From assembly GCF_011043555.1 (NCBI RefSeq), contig NZ_JAAKGS010000003.1:346387-410386 (forward strand): a stretch of 64,000 nt of DNA. The letters run 5' to 3'. The position numbers and the translations under genes are program-made. Numbering within the stretch: the stretch's first letter is position 1; every line of letters begins with the position of its first letter. Below the pieces are notes generated by a model. It worked only from the letters and a program-made list of their open reading frames with translations. It did not search any database and was not told where the DNA came from. This document shows positions 16,990 through 26,174 of the stretch, piece by piece. Source of the stretch: Sphingobacterium sp. SGR-19 (GTDB lineage Bacteria > Bacteroidota > Bacteroidia > Sphingobacteriales > Sphingobacteriaceae).

Positions 16990-17490
16990 ATGATTAGAGA
17001 TAGAATATGGAATGAGCTATGTGATGCAAAAAAATGTGACCTCTACCTAGGGGGATACCTATCCTACTTAAGGGCAAAGCGGAAACGTTTTAACATGGGA
17101 AAGATAGTTTTTGCAATAGCTGGTATCGCTGTTAATAATTGGCTCCCTAATTCTTCATTGGTAGTTCTGTTTACCTTAACACTTTTTGAGTTATTAAAGG
17201 ACATAATTCCAGAACTATCTGTCGATGAAAAACTGATGGATAAATTGCCAGAATATAGAATGTTGTACGTTAGCAAATTTGACAATTTGGACAGGCTGTT
17301 TCTTATGTTAAATGATGAATCGATTTCCAAAGCAGGTGCCACTGAGGAATACTTTAAAATTCGAGAGATAAATATCAGAATCGAAGATATGGATAATTCT
17401 ATCCATCTGCCGGAAAAGAAGAAAATTTTCTCCAAAGCCGAATCAAAATTCAATATTTTCATCAATAATATGTATAATTTGGAATGTTGA
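16990..17490 (+). CDS. Membrane protein with central hydrophobic hairpin (SLATT-like topology), unknown
   Basis: This 166-residue protein has an N-terminal basic helix (YLSYLRAKRKRFN), a central hydrophobic region forming one or two membrane helices (MGKIVFAIAGIAV and SSLVVLFTLTLFELLKDII) and a C-terminal helical, charged tail (about 85-166). This helix / two-membrane-helix / coiled-tail order is that of SLATT-type pore-forming effectors of defence systems, but the similarity is one of layout, not of recognised motifs. It lies 350 bases before the SIR2 gene in the same direction. Confidence 0.5.
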   Translation: MIRDRIWNELCDAKKCDLYLGGYLSYLRAKRKRFNMGKIVFAIAGIAVNNWLPNSSLVVLFTLTLFELLKDIIPELSVDEKLMDKLPEYRMLYVSKFDNLDRLFLMLNDESISKAGATEEYFKIREINIRIEDMDNSIHLPEKKKIFSKAESKFNIFINNMYNLEC

Positions 17491-17550
17491 ATAGTAAGAG
17501 AAATTCCTACAATTTATCACTCCTATAATTCATAGATTAACGCAAAAGTT

Positions 17551-17670
17551 ATGAGTAACAATAAAGACAACAAACCAAAACAACCAACAAAACCCGAAAA
17601 GACTGACTTAGGGGCACAAGTGCCTAGATCTGCAAACCCTAAGCCACCAAAAACCAAAGGAGGGAAATAA
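17551..17670 (+). CDS. 39-residue Lys/Pro-rich small protein (paralogue of the next)
   Basis: The ATG at 17551 gives MSNNKDNKPKQPTKPEKTD and an end PRSANPKPPKTKGGK. The protein is fully hydrophilic, disordered by composition, with pI above 10. It shares with the next small protein the tail pattern R-S-x-N-P-x-P-P/K. The sequence GGAGGG just before the stop could serve as ribosome-binding site for the next ATG at 17672, one base after the stop. Two adjacent paralogues of this size suggest real genes. Confidence 0.5.
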   Translation: MSNNKDNKPKQPTKPEKTDLGAQVPRSANPKPPKTKGGK

Positions 17671-17671
17671 C

Positions 17672-17794
17672 ATGGCTAAACAGAGTAATAATAAAAGCTA
17701 TACTACTAAAATAGTTAAAACAGATAAACCTTCTACAAGAGCTGGGCAACTTCCAACTTCAAGAAACCCACCGGCGCCAAAACCGAAGAAGTAG
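17672..17794 (+). CDS. 40-residue Lys/Pro-rich small protein (paralogue of the previous)
   Basis: The ATG at 17672 gives MAKQSNNKSYTTKIVKTDK and an end RNPPAPKPKK. Like its neighbour it is basic and proline-rich at the C-terminus. AAAGGAGG lies 4-11 bases before the start. It ends 52 bases before the SIR2 gene, so it is likely on the same transcript as the defence genes. A nucleic-acid- or partner-binding tail peptide is possible (inference). Confidence 0.5.
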   Translation: MAKQSNNKSYTTKIVKTDKPSTRAGQLPTSRNPPAPKPKK

Positions 17795-17846
17795 ATATTC
17801 GAGCCAGATTTTTCAACAATTAAGATTTTACAAAAAGAGTATTGAT

Positions 17847-18950
17847 ATGGATAATGAAAAAATCCTGAAAATTATAGAAAGCTGTCATTTCAACTTCTTA
17901 ATAGGGTCTGGTGCATCTAGGAATTATCTAGAAACACTATCTAATATAGAAGTACTTTTAACAGAACTAGACAAAGAATACCAATTCAATACTACAAACA
18001 GAAACTATATCAACTTCTTACAAGCTCTGAACATCTTAATATTAAAAAGAAAAAATAAACTCCTCCCAAAAGAAGTAAATATTTTCACTACCAATATGGA
18101 TCTCTTTTTGGATGTCAACCTTGACAATCTGGGACTAGAGTTTAATGATGGTTTTGGGGGAAAGTTCATTCAGACGTTTGATACTTCTAATTATCAAAAG
18201 TCCTTTTACAAAAACAGCGCTCAGTACAATGTTAGTTCAGAACTACCTCTTTTTAATTTATTTAAGCTACATGGATCGCTTACATGGGACAAGAGTATTG
18301 ATACAGAAATTAGGTATAATGCTTTATGCGACCCTTTAGATAAATTGAATAAAATTTCCTTCGAGAATGGACAACTGATACAGTTGACTAAAGAAAATGC
18401 CACTTCTAAGACTTATTTAGAATTAAAAGAAGAAGCTCAGAAACTCGATCTTGAGGATCACAATGCTATTAACTATCAAAACTTCGCTAAAGAATATGAT
18501 CGATTAGTAATGATAAACCCCACAAAAGAAAAGTTCGAGAACACAACACTAAGATTAGAGTATTATGAACAGATGCGTATGTACTCTAATATTTTAGAAA
18601 GAGAGAATTCCGTACTCTTTGTATCAGGTTTTTCATTTGTTGATGAACACATTAGAGAAATAACCCGGAGGGCTCTTAATTCTAATCCAACTTTACTGGT
18701 CATTGTATTCAACTTCGATGAAATAGGTAAAAAAGTAATAGAAGAACTATTTCCAAAACTAAAGTATAAAAATCTGTATACAGAACTTACTGGTTATACT
18801 TTCGGAAAAGTAGCTACCTCTGTTTTTGGGGCGTTAGCTAAACAATTAGAAACTTCATTCAACAGCCAACCAGTTGAGTCTAAGGAAAAAGTTACGACAC
18901 CTGAAACAGTACTAAAAAAAACAGAAGATGGAAAACCAGGTAACGAATAA
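17847..18950 (+). CDS. SIR2-like NAD-hydrolase domain protein (defence effector)
   Basis: The 367-residue protein has the sirtuin nucleotide-binding motif G20-S-G-A-S24 (FLIGSGASRNY), a TTNMD motif near residue 84, KLHGS with the catalytic His near residue 143, and the C-terminal SGFSFVDEHIREI typical of defence-type SIR2 proteins. Such proteins cleave NAD+ on phage infection. Its 3' end overlaps the HerA gene by 23 bases. This gene order (SIR2 then HerA) is that of the known SIR2-HerA antiphage system, in which SIR2 and HerA hexamers form a supercomplex with NADase and nuclease activity. Confidence 0.88.
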   Translation: MDNEKILKIIESCHFNFLIGSGASRNYLETLSNIEVLLTELDKEYQFNTTNRNYINFLQALNILILKRKNKLLPKEVNIFTTNMDLFLDVNLDNLGLEFNDGFGGKFIQTFDTSNYQKSFYKNSAQYNVSSELPLFNLFKLHGSLTWDKSIDTEIRYNALCDPLDKLNKISFENGQLIQLTKENATSKTYLELKEEAQKLDLEDHNAINYQNFAKEYDRLVMINPTKEKFENTTLRLEYYEQMRMYSNILERENSVLFVSGFSFVDEHIREITRRALNSNPTLLVIVFNFDEIGKKVIEELFPKLKYKNLYTELTGYTFGKVATSVFGALAKQLETSFNSQPVESKEKVTTPETVLKKTEDGKPGNE

Positions 18951-20820
18951 CAACTTTGTCGCAGAGTCTATTCTAAAGATTGGTTCTGTCAGTGAAGTTA
19001 AAGGCAAGAACATAATTGTTAAAGTCGACAAAAACAAGAACGCACCCCATCTCCTATATAACGGAAGAATTATAAAGAATGTATCGGTTGGATCCTATAT
19101 AAAGATAGGTAAAGGCTACAATGAAATTATTGGAAAGATTGAAGGAGAGTTTATTTCTGAGGATAAAAATCTCGATAACAACAATTATACAAATCATAAA
19201 AACATAATAAAGAGATTTCTAAACATAACCTTAGTCGGTTACATAGAAAACAATGTATTCCGCCAAGGATTGAAAGAGCTTCCTTTAATAGATAATGACT
19301 GTTACTTACTTAATGACTTAGAATTTAACTGTATACATAGCTTCGCAAAAGTTGACGACGATAAGATTAAACTCGGCACTCTACTTAATGAAACAAATAC
19401 TTCCATAGAAATCGGCGTAGATAAATTATTTGCAAGTCATATCGGTATTTTTGGTAATACCGGAAGCGGGAAATCTTATACGCTTTCGAAAATTTATCAT
19501 GAACTGCTAACAAAATACAAACATTCAAATAATTTCAAAAATAAAACGAAACTAATTCTCATAGATTTTAATGGAGAATATGCAGTTAATGAAACGAAAG
19601 ATAATATTATAATTTGCAAACAATTCAAAAACAGGTTCTTTCTTTCTACATCAAAGAACGACGGCGATCGGTTTCCAATCCCTGAATCAGAAATTGACAA
19701 TCTTACATTTTGGTCTATTTTATTAAAAGCCACTGATCAGACTCAAAAGCCTTTCCTCAACAGTTGTCTCACCAAGAAAACCCTAACAAAAAACATAACA
19801 ACTGAAGAAGGGTTAAAAAATTTAATATACAACAATATTGCTACTATATTAACTCAAGGTTCTAAATCTTTAGATAAAGATTTCCATATATATCTTCTTG
19901 ACGAACTTTTAAAAATCAGCAATAATAATAATCTTTTATTCCCGAACATAAAAGATATTAGACTTCGACTTAAAAGTGGCTTGAAAGTTAAATACGGAAG
20001 TCAAATAGAACTTGATAATATTGATCACAACACAAATGCGGTTGAGTTTTTAACAAAATTAAAAGACATAATTTTTTCTTTAGAAGTAGACATTTCCAAA
20101 CTAACAACTTTCGTTAAAATTCGGTTGCAGATTACACTAAATTATTTTGATGTTATTACGCGAGGATATTACTCCAAAGAACATATCGGTCCTCTTTTTA
20201 ATAGACTTGAATCTAAATTCAGCGAAATAACGAAAGTGTTTGCCGTAATTAAAGAGGATCAAATCATTACAAATGATCGTCCATTTGTTATTATCAACCT
20301 AAATGATGTTAACGTCGAAATGAAGAAGATAGTTCCCTTAGTAATCTGCAAATATTATTATGAGCATTATAAAAAGAATAATCTAGAAAGAGAAAACTAT
20401 CTAAATATAATTGTTGATGAAGCCCATAATATCCTTTCAAGAAACTCAATTCGAGAAAGTGAAACATGGAAAGATTATCGCTTGGAGACATTCGAGGAGA
20501 TCATAAAAGAAGGAAGAAAATTTGGAGTCTTTTTAACAATATCTAGCCAACGACCATATGATATATCTGATACTATAATTTCTCAGTTACACAATTACTT
20601 CCTACATCGCCTAATAAACAATAAAGACATAGAGGCCATTGGGAGAACTGTCTCATATTTAGATAAGATATCTTTCGACAGTCTATCGATACTTCCTCAA
20701 GGGGGGTGTATTCTAGCTGGACTGTCCGCCGATTTACCTGTTGTAATCAAAATTGATCCGATCCCGAAAGACAACAAGCCTCACAATGAGACCATCATAT
20801 TAAGTTCCAAATGGAAGTAG
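18928..20820 (+). CDS. HerA-type ATPase/DNA translocase
   Basis: The 630-residue protein has an N-terminal HAS-like barrel (about 12-80), Walker A G176-N-T-G-S-G-K-S183, Walker B LNIIVDEAHN (about 492-501), and the downstream TISSQRP and HRLIN motifs of HerA/FtsK-fold hexameric motors. HerA moves along double-stranded DNA and stimulates partner nucleases or SIR2 effectors. The start overlaps the SIR2 3' end, indicating coupling and a fixed ratio of the two. It is followed 12 bases later by a HExxH protein and then a Shedu nuclease, which is not the usual two-gene form of the system. Confidence 0.9.
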   Translation: MENQVTNNNFVAESILKIGSVSEVKGKNIIVKVDKNKNAPHLLYNGRIIKNVSVGSYIKIGKGYNEIIGKIEGEFISEDKNLDNNNYTNHKNIIKRFLNITLVGYIENNVFRQGLKELPLIDNDCYLLNDLEFNCIHSFAKVDDDKIKLGTLLNETNTSIEIGVDKLFASHIGIFGNTGSGKSYTLSKIYHELLTKYKHSNNFKNKTKLILIDFNGEYAVNETKDNIIICKQFKNRFFLSTSKNDGDRFPIPESEIDNLTFWSILLKATDQTQKPFLNSCLTKKTLTKNITTEEGLKNLIYNNIATILTQGSKSLDKDFHIYLLDELLKISNNNNLLFPNIKDIRLRLKSGLKVKYGSQIELDNIDHNTNAVEFLTKLKDIIFSLEVDISKLTTFVKIRLQITLNYFDVITRGYYSKEHIGPLFNRLESKFSEITKVFAVIKEDQIITNDRPFVIINLNDVNVEMKKIVPLVICKYYYEHYKKNNLERENYLNIIVDEAHNILSRNSIRESETWKDYRLETFEEIIKEGRKFGVFLTISSQRPYDISDTIISQLHNYFLHRLINNKDIEAIGRTVSYLDKISFDSLSILPQGGCILAGLSADLPVVIKIDPIPKDNKPHNETIILSSKWK

Positions 20821-20832
20821 TCACTATTTATT

Positions 20833-21654
20833 ATGGATAATTTGAAAGAAGAACATACCTTCGACTTAATCAAAGCAGAGTCAGATAGAGAATTAATACT
20901 TCATATGGAAGTAGATCTTTCAACTCCTGAAGAGCCAAAAATAAAACAACTATTTGCCCATGAAATTGGTCACCTAGTAGGTTTACTTATAAACAATATA
21001 CTGACAGAACAGTTCGGAAATCCGAAACGGATTTCCTTTAGAAAAGGTGATGCAATATTTGAATATGATTGGATAGACAATATCTTTCAAGTATTAAGTT
21101 ACAATATCGAAAAAGATTATTATGGACATAGCGGACGAAAAATAAACGAGTTTTGCAAAGAATGTCAACAAACTCAAAACTATATAAACAAATCCTATAA
21201 TCTTGAAAGACTTACTCCTTATATTTCTTATTTGCTGTTAGGGGGATTATTTCATTTATATTTTGATGCAAAATTGAAAGGATATAAAGTACAAGAATAC
21301 CACTTTGATAAAATATTTTCGGATGAAAATGACGATAACGTTTCGTCTATAGTTGGTGCCGCAGGTAGTGATTGGACCAGTGTTAGAATGTATTGTGGAG
21401 AATATAGGATACCAAACGAAATACTTCTGGAATATCGGCAGCAGTTATATAACATATGTTTAGCAACTGGCTTATTCAGTCACTTTGAAGAGGAAATTGA
21501 TAATCTAATTGAAAAAGGCAAAATGGAATACAAGGGCGAAGATATGGAAGAGTTGCTTAATAGACTAAGCTTGTCTTTCAAAGATTATTTATCAGAAAAT
21601 GATTTCCTAAAACAGTTAGATAATCTAAATCACCTTATTAGAGACCGTATTTAA
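20833..21654 (+). CDS. HExxH-motif protein, putative zinc metallopeptidase of a defence operon
   Basis: This 273-residue soluble protein has H43-E44-I-G-H47 inside a helix (LFAHEIGHLVGLLI), the zinc-binding mark of gluzincin/metzincin-like peptidases. A third ligand is not obvious; acidic residues about 130-150 further are candidates. The rest is helical and acidic. It sits 12 bases after HerA and 12 bases before the Shedu gene, in the middle of the operon. I do not recognise the family. It might cleave a partner to switch the system on, as proteases in other defence operons do (inference). Confidence 0.65.
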   Translation: MDNLKEEHTFDLIKAESDRELILHMEVDLSTPEEPKIKQLFAHEIGHLVGLLINNILTEQFGNPKRISFRKGDAIFEYDWIDNIFQVLSYNIEKDYYGHSGRKINEFCKECQQTQNYINKSYNLERLTPYISYLLLGGLFHLYFDAKLKGYKVQEYHFDKIFSDENDDNVSSIVGAAGSDWTSVRMYCGEYRIPNEILLEYRQQLYNICLATGLFSHFEEEIDNLIEKGKMEYKGEDMEELLNRLSLSFKDYLSENDFLKQLDNLNHLIRDRI

Positions 21655-21666
21655 TTATTATATAGC

Positions 21667-22914
21667 ATGACAAATAACAAAGCACCGAATCAAGAAAACC
21701 TTAGAGAAAGCACTTCCGAAAAGGATATTTATTATTACTATGATGAAAATCAAAAACCCGTGTTAAAAACAAAAGAGATTTTCAAAAATACAAAGCTAAT
21801 AATATTTTATCCCTATTCAGTAAGTAATAAAGATAATACTGTAAAGGCCAAGAGAATTCGAAAAATTGAGTTTGTTGATTGGTCATTAGACCAAATACCT
21901 AACGATTTTAAAACAGAAGGTAAATATGGTCTAAGAACCCTTCGCGCGAGAAGCTTTTTCTCGTTATTGTACTCTAGGTATAAAGAGATATCAGAATATA
22001 AAGTAGGTCCCAACATCCAAACTAGTTTTAAAAAAAAATCAATTCAGTTCAAATGGTCTGATCTAAAACAGATATTTAATACGATACAAAAGGAAAAATT
22101 ATCATACGACCGTGAAAGAAATTTTTTGATAAGTAAAGAACTGGCTAAAATTAATAAAACCATTGTCGTTAAACCTAGATTACTTCCTTCTGGAGATCTT
22201 TCACGGTACCTTTCGAGATTTGATTCCTATACAAAAGTTAGCGCCCAAGACTTAAGTGCTTTATCAGGTGTGTTAGATTTAATACCCCCTAGTGTGATAG
22301 AAACAACTTCAAATTTCCTAAGAAGTAAAGACAAGATAAATGAAGTCTATCTAGAAGATGTAATCAATAAATATGAGAAACTTTTATCAGCTACAAAAGA
22401 TAACGAGAAACAATGGCAGGACTTTTTTGAAAAGAATACTTGGGTATTATCTCACTTATTCCCTTATGAGGTAATCATACGGAAACGTGAGGCATTTGTT
22501 GGAGGAAAAACTATAGAAAATGACGAAGGAAGAATTGTTGATTTCCTATTTACTAATGGGTTTACAGATAATTTCGTCCTCATCGAAATTAAAACCCATA
22601 AAAAAGAATTGCTAAAAAAAGTTCCGTATAGGAAGCCCTCCACTTTTTGTATGTCAGATGATCTATCTGGTGGAATAGCCCAATGTTTAGACCAAAAAGA
22701 CACCTATGTTAAAGATTTTGGTAATAAATACCCCTCATTTGATCCTAAGTGTATATTAATTGTTGGTCGAAAAGACAATCTTAACAGTAATCAGAAAAAT
22801 TGTTTTGAATTATTACGAGCCAATCAAAGCACTGTAGATATTGTAACTTTCGATGAACTATTCAAGAAGTTACAAGGACTATTGAAAGTTATTAGTTATT
22901 CAGATGTCAAATAA
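21667..22914 (+). CDS. Shedu-family (DUF4263) nuclease
   Basis: The 415-residue protein has a C-terminal DUF4263 PD-(D/E)xK nuclease domain (about 240-405). It opens with EKQWQDFFEKNTWVLSHLF, then VD292FLF and E307-I-K309 form the catalytic D...ExK, with the later IAQCLDQKDTYV helix that is a mark of SduA. The N-terminal about 230 residues are a separate, less conserved domain, as in known Shedu proteins where it regulates the nuclease. Shedu normally works as a single-gene antiphage system; here it overlaps the KAP NTPase gene by 11 bases and follows SIR2-HerA. Confidence 0.85.
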   Translation: MTNNKAPNQENLRESTSEKDIYYYYDENQKPVLKTKEIFKNTKLIIFYPYSVSNKDNTVKAKRIRKIEFVDWSLDQIPNDFKTEGKYGLRTLRARSFFSLLYSRYKEISEYKVGPNIQTSFKKKSIQFKWSDLKQIFNTIQKEKLSYDRERNFLISKELAKINKTIVVKPRLLPSGDLSRYLSRFDSYTKVSAQDLSALSGVLDLIPPSVIETTSNFLRSKDKINEVYLEDVINKYEKLLSATKDNEKQWQDFFEKNTWVLSHLFPYEVIIRKREAFVGGKTIENDEGRIVDFLFTNGFTDNFVLIEIKTHKKELLKKVPYRKPSTFCMSDDLSGGIAQCLDQKDTYVKDFGNKYPSFDPKCILIVGRKDNLNSNQKNCFELLRANQSTVDIVTFDELFKKLQGLLKVISYSDVK

Positions 22915-25465
22915 AAAACACAATATTATAAAAGAAGAGTTACTCCCGAATCTCTCCTACTATCTGCTGTTCATTGGGTTCTTTATCTCTTTTCGTGAAC
23001 CTGTAAGCAGTATAATAAATACTATATTAGTACAACCGCTATTCAGTAAGATCTCGTCCAGTCTCATAACCGATATCGCATTCTTAACATCACTCATTAT
23101 ACTATCTAGGATCATATGGAAGAAACGAGACCATATGTGGATTATAAAATGTACGGCTATATCGCTCATAGCATTTATCACATTTCGTTTTGGCGGCTAT
23201 TGGACGTACACCCCGACATACATACTAAGCTATATATCAATTAGTTATATTGACTTAGGAGTCATAGCATGTATTGTGCAGTTGATTTGGCATGCCTCTT
23301 TATCATGTAAACAACAACAAGGCCTGAGCAATAACGATCAGCGCAATGGAGGCTTTGTCGAAGATAATGCCGTAGAAGAAACAAAAGACGATTCTTACGA
23401 GAGAGCCCAAGTAGCGGGGCAAATTGCAAAACAGATAGTCACGACAGATAATAAAAGAGCATTTGCAATAGGAATCACCGGTCGATATGGATCCGGTAAA
23501 ACATCCTTCATCAATCTGATTTGTCATGCACTTAAGTACGAAGAATCAAATTCTCTAGTAATACACTTCAATCCGTGGGACGCTAATAATACTGCAGATA
23601 TTCAGAAGCTATTCTTTGACGAATTAAGTACATCGTTGGCAAATGAAGATCGTGCCCTATCATCGTCTATGTACCATTACTATCGAAGACTAAATGGAAG
23701 GAGCTCGTTTGTTGGGAACATCATAAACAATTTAAGGGACTTATCCTTAATCTTCGCTCGCGACCTGGATGACGAGAAAAGGAAAATCAATGACATGATG
23801 ACCAATCTTTCTCGTAAAGTTATCATCATAATCGATGATCTGGATCGTCTGCATAATGATGAAGTGATTGAGGTATTACGTTTGATCCGCAATACGGCTA
23901 ACTTTGGTAATATGGTATATATCGTTGCTTACGATAAAGAGTACGTCGAACAGTCCATTAAAAAACTGAATGAAAGAACATATAAAAACTATCTTGACAA
24001 GATTTTCCAAATAGAGATTCCGCTGCCAAAATCGGAGAGTTATTTTATCGCTGATGCTTTATTAAACAGTCTAAAGAACTTTATCAAAGCTGAGGAATTT
24101 GAATATATTGAGAGTAAATTTGTCCCTCTTCACTTTAATAATGAATTTGAAGGTTCTATCGCGTCTATTTTCAGAAACCACCGGGATATAATAAGATTTG
24201 CCAATAGCTTTAAACTAACATATTTACTGGTCTCTGAGGAAGTAGACTTTGCGCAATTCTTTTACTTACAACTTTTAAAATATAGATATCCGCGAGCTTA
24301 TGATATGCTGTACGAACAAAGAAGGGATATTTTTTCTTTAAATGGTAACAATCTTTTATCGACACAGCGTTACCATTTGAAAATCAGCAAAGTGACAGAG
24401 GGTAAACACACGATTCTTTCGGAGAAATTGAGTCCTCATCTAGACATCGATGATATTCACATTATAGACAGAATAGTAGAGAATCTTTTCAAACACGAGG
24501 ACGAGCATTCTTGGAAAACTAACGTAAATGACATAGCAAATGCTGACTATTTCGAAATCTATTTTTCCAATAGGATATCATCAAAAAGTTTATCGGAGAA
24601 AGAATTTCGGCAACGTATGCTTGAAAATTCGGGCAACTATGACGACTACATTAATCAAAAATTTGAGCAAGGCATACAACTTCGGCTTCTCAAACGAATA
24701 CTCAGCCTGCGTATCAAAGAATATAAAGATATTGACCATTATGAAGCGATTGTATCGTGTGTAGGACATGTCATTGCACCTAAATACATAGAAGAGGAAG
24801 GTTTAGGTCCATTTCCTTTTAAAAAATTTATGGGAGCTTATATCGACAACGATAGACAGATTATTGAATACATCTATAAAGGAGATAAAGGCAGATTTAT
24901 TAATTTTCTGAGAAAGGTCTTTAGCAACCAAAGTTACCGGACACACTTTTTCTTAAATGAACTTATAAGGTTGATCATAAATCAATACGGAAATGCATAT
25001 CATTTATCGCTCGACGAACTAATTAATTTCCAAATCCACTATTTCAGTCAAACCTCAGATGTCTGCGGGCTATCAGATGAGGTCGTGTGGTTATTCTGGG
25101 GAATAAGAAACTATGAAAAAGATAATTTAAAGGAAAATGGTGTTATCATTAACAAGGAGAATTGGCAGATTAATCGCGAGGCTATCGAGGTTTTAAAACA
25201 TCGTATAGTAAATTTTGATCTAAGATATTTCATTGAGTCGCTTATTTTTAAAGTCCCTAATACCGATATGACCTACACACTTCAGAAAAAATTGGTTTTT
25301 GATACGTTCGCTGATCTTAATGAACTTACGAAAATCGTTCAATCTAATACACACACGGATGATAATATAAAATCAGAATTTTTAACCTTTATAAAAAAGT
25401 ATCAACAAAATGAAAACGTTACGGATTTCGAATTCAATTATATATTTCAAGATAAAGAAGCTTAG
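22904..25465 (+). CDS. KAP-family P-loop NTPase with N-terminal membrane segments
   Basis: The 853-residue protein begins with about four hydrophobic segments (15-130), then a KAP NTPase domain: Walker A G190-I-T-G-R-Y-G-S-G-K-T200, FNPWDANN, and Walker B IIIIDDLDRL (D311, D312). The C-terminal half (about 430-853) is helical and unknown. KAP ATPases are membrane-associated, STAND-like switches and recur in bacterial defence loci. The start lies inside the Shedu gene (11-base overlap), so it belongs to the same operon. Its membrane anchoring suggests a sensor or membrane effector role. Confidence 0.85.
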   Translation: MSNKKHNIIKEELLPNLSYYLLFIGFFISFREPVSSIINTILVQPLFSKISSSLITDIAFLTSLIILSRIIWKKRDHMWIIKCTAISLIAFITFRFGGYWTYTPTYILSYISISYIDLGVIACIVQLIWHASLSCKQQQGLSNNDQRNGGFVEDNAVEETKDDSYERAQVAGQIAKQIVTTDNKRAFAIGITGRYGSGKTSFINLICHALKYEESNSLVIHFNPWDANNTADIQKLFFDELSTSLANEDRALSSSMYHYYRRLNGRSSFVGNIINNLRDLSLIFARDLDDEKRKINDMMTNLSRKVIIIIDDLDRLHNDEVIEVLRLIRNTANFGNMVYIVAYDKEYVEQSIKKLNERTYKNYLDKIFQIEIPLPKSESYFIADALLNSLKNFIKAEEFEYIESKFVPLHFNNEFEGSIASIFRNHRDIIRFANSFKLTYLLVSEEVDFAQFFYLQLLKYRYPRAYDMLYEQRRDIFSLNGNNLLSTQRYHLKISKVTEGKHTILSEKLSPHLDIDDIHIIDRIVENLFKHEDEHSWKTNVNDIANADYFEIYFSNRISSKSLSEKEFRQRMLENSGNYDDYINQKFEQGIQLRLLKRILSLRIKEYKDIDHYEAIVSCVGHVIAPKYIEEEGLGPFPFKKFMGAYIDNDRQIIEYIYKGDKGRFINFLRKVFSNQSYRTHFFLNELIRLIINQYGNAYHLSLDELINFQIHYFSQTSDVCGLSDEVVWLFWGIRNYEKDNLKENGVIINKENWQINREAIEVLKHRIVNFDLRYFIESLIFKVPNTDMTYTLQKKLVFDTFADLNELTKIVQSNTHTDDNIKSEFLTFIKKYQQNENVTDFEFNYIFQDKEA

Positions 25466-25591
25466 CGTTTACGAATATTTATAGTTTCGGCAATATATCC
25501 TGCAAAGATTTACAAGTGTCCCTTGAAGTTATTGTTCAATTAACACACCTGTGAAATTAACTAATTTTATAACATAAATATTAACCTAAAA

Positions 25592-26155
25592 ATGAGCGTA
25601 AAAAAAAGCGTATTAGAACAGAAAACCAATACAGAATTGGAAAAATACATCATTCCTGAGAGTAGATTTGTACCAGAGGCTATCAGATATGCCTTTGAGA
25701 TCTTAAAATCCAGGGGAAGACATTTCAGCGACGACGAGGTCAAAAGTATCGAGTGGTTAATAGCTACAAAAGAAGAAGTCGAAGACAACGTCGTTCACGA
25801 AAATTATATCAAAGCTTCAAATCTTTTTTTGGTTTCTGTTGGACTAGGATTAATCAATATATTCCTCGCCCCTGAGATTACCGCCGAAGGGTCTACGATC
25901 GCTGTTTCTATTTTTACCTTGGGTTTCTTACTGATAATCGGGCTGTTGATAAGAAAAAGTTTCGATTGGATGAAATATGTTCTGCTTGTATTCATGATTA
26001 TAGGAGTTCTCGCAATCCCGTTGTTATTGCAGAATATTATGTATCAACCTGTCGTGGGAATTATTAATCTCATACAAACAGCCCTTCAGGTGGTTACTCT
26101 CGTTATTTTATTTAAAATACCGGCTAATCATAGCGCAGAAAAACAACGTGTGTAG
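25592..26155 (+). CDS. Four-helix membrane protein of unknown function
   Basis: This 187-residue protein has a soluble N-terminal part (about 75 residues: ELEKYIIPESRFVPEAIRYAFEILKSRG, a pattern seen in other Bacteroidota membrane proteins of unknown role) and four membrane helices. It lies 126 bases after the KAP gene and just before a methyltransferase gene. A 28-base piece of this gene (25688-25715) recurs at 61831, fused to part of the methyltransferase. Confidence 0.65.
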   Translation: MSVKKSVLEQKTNTELEKYIIPESRFVPEAIRYAFEILKSRGRHFSDDEVKSIEWLIATKEEVEDNVVHENYIKASNLFLVSVGLGLINIFLAPEITAEGSTIAVSIFTLGFLLIIGLLIRKSFDWMKYVLLVFMIIGVLAIPLLLQNIMYQPVVGIINLIQTALQVVTLVILFKIPANHSAEKQRV

Positions 26156-26174
26156 AAAACACGTACAATCCTAT

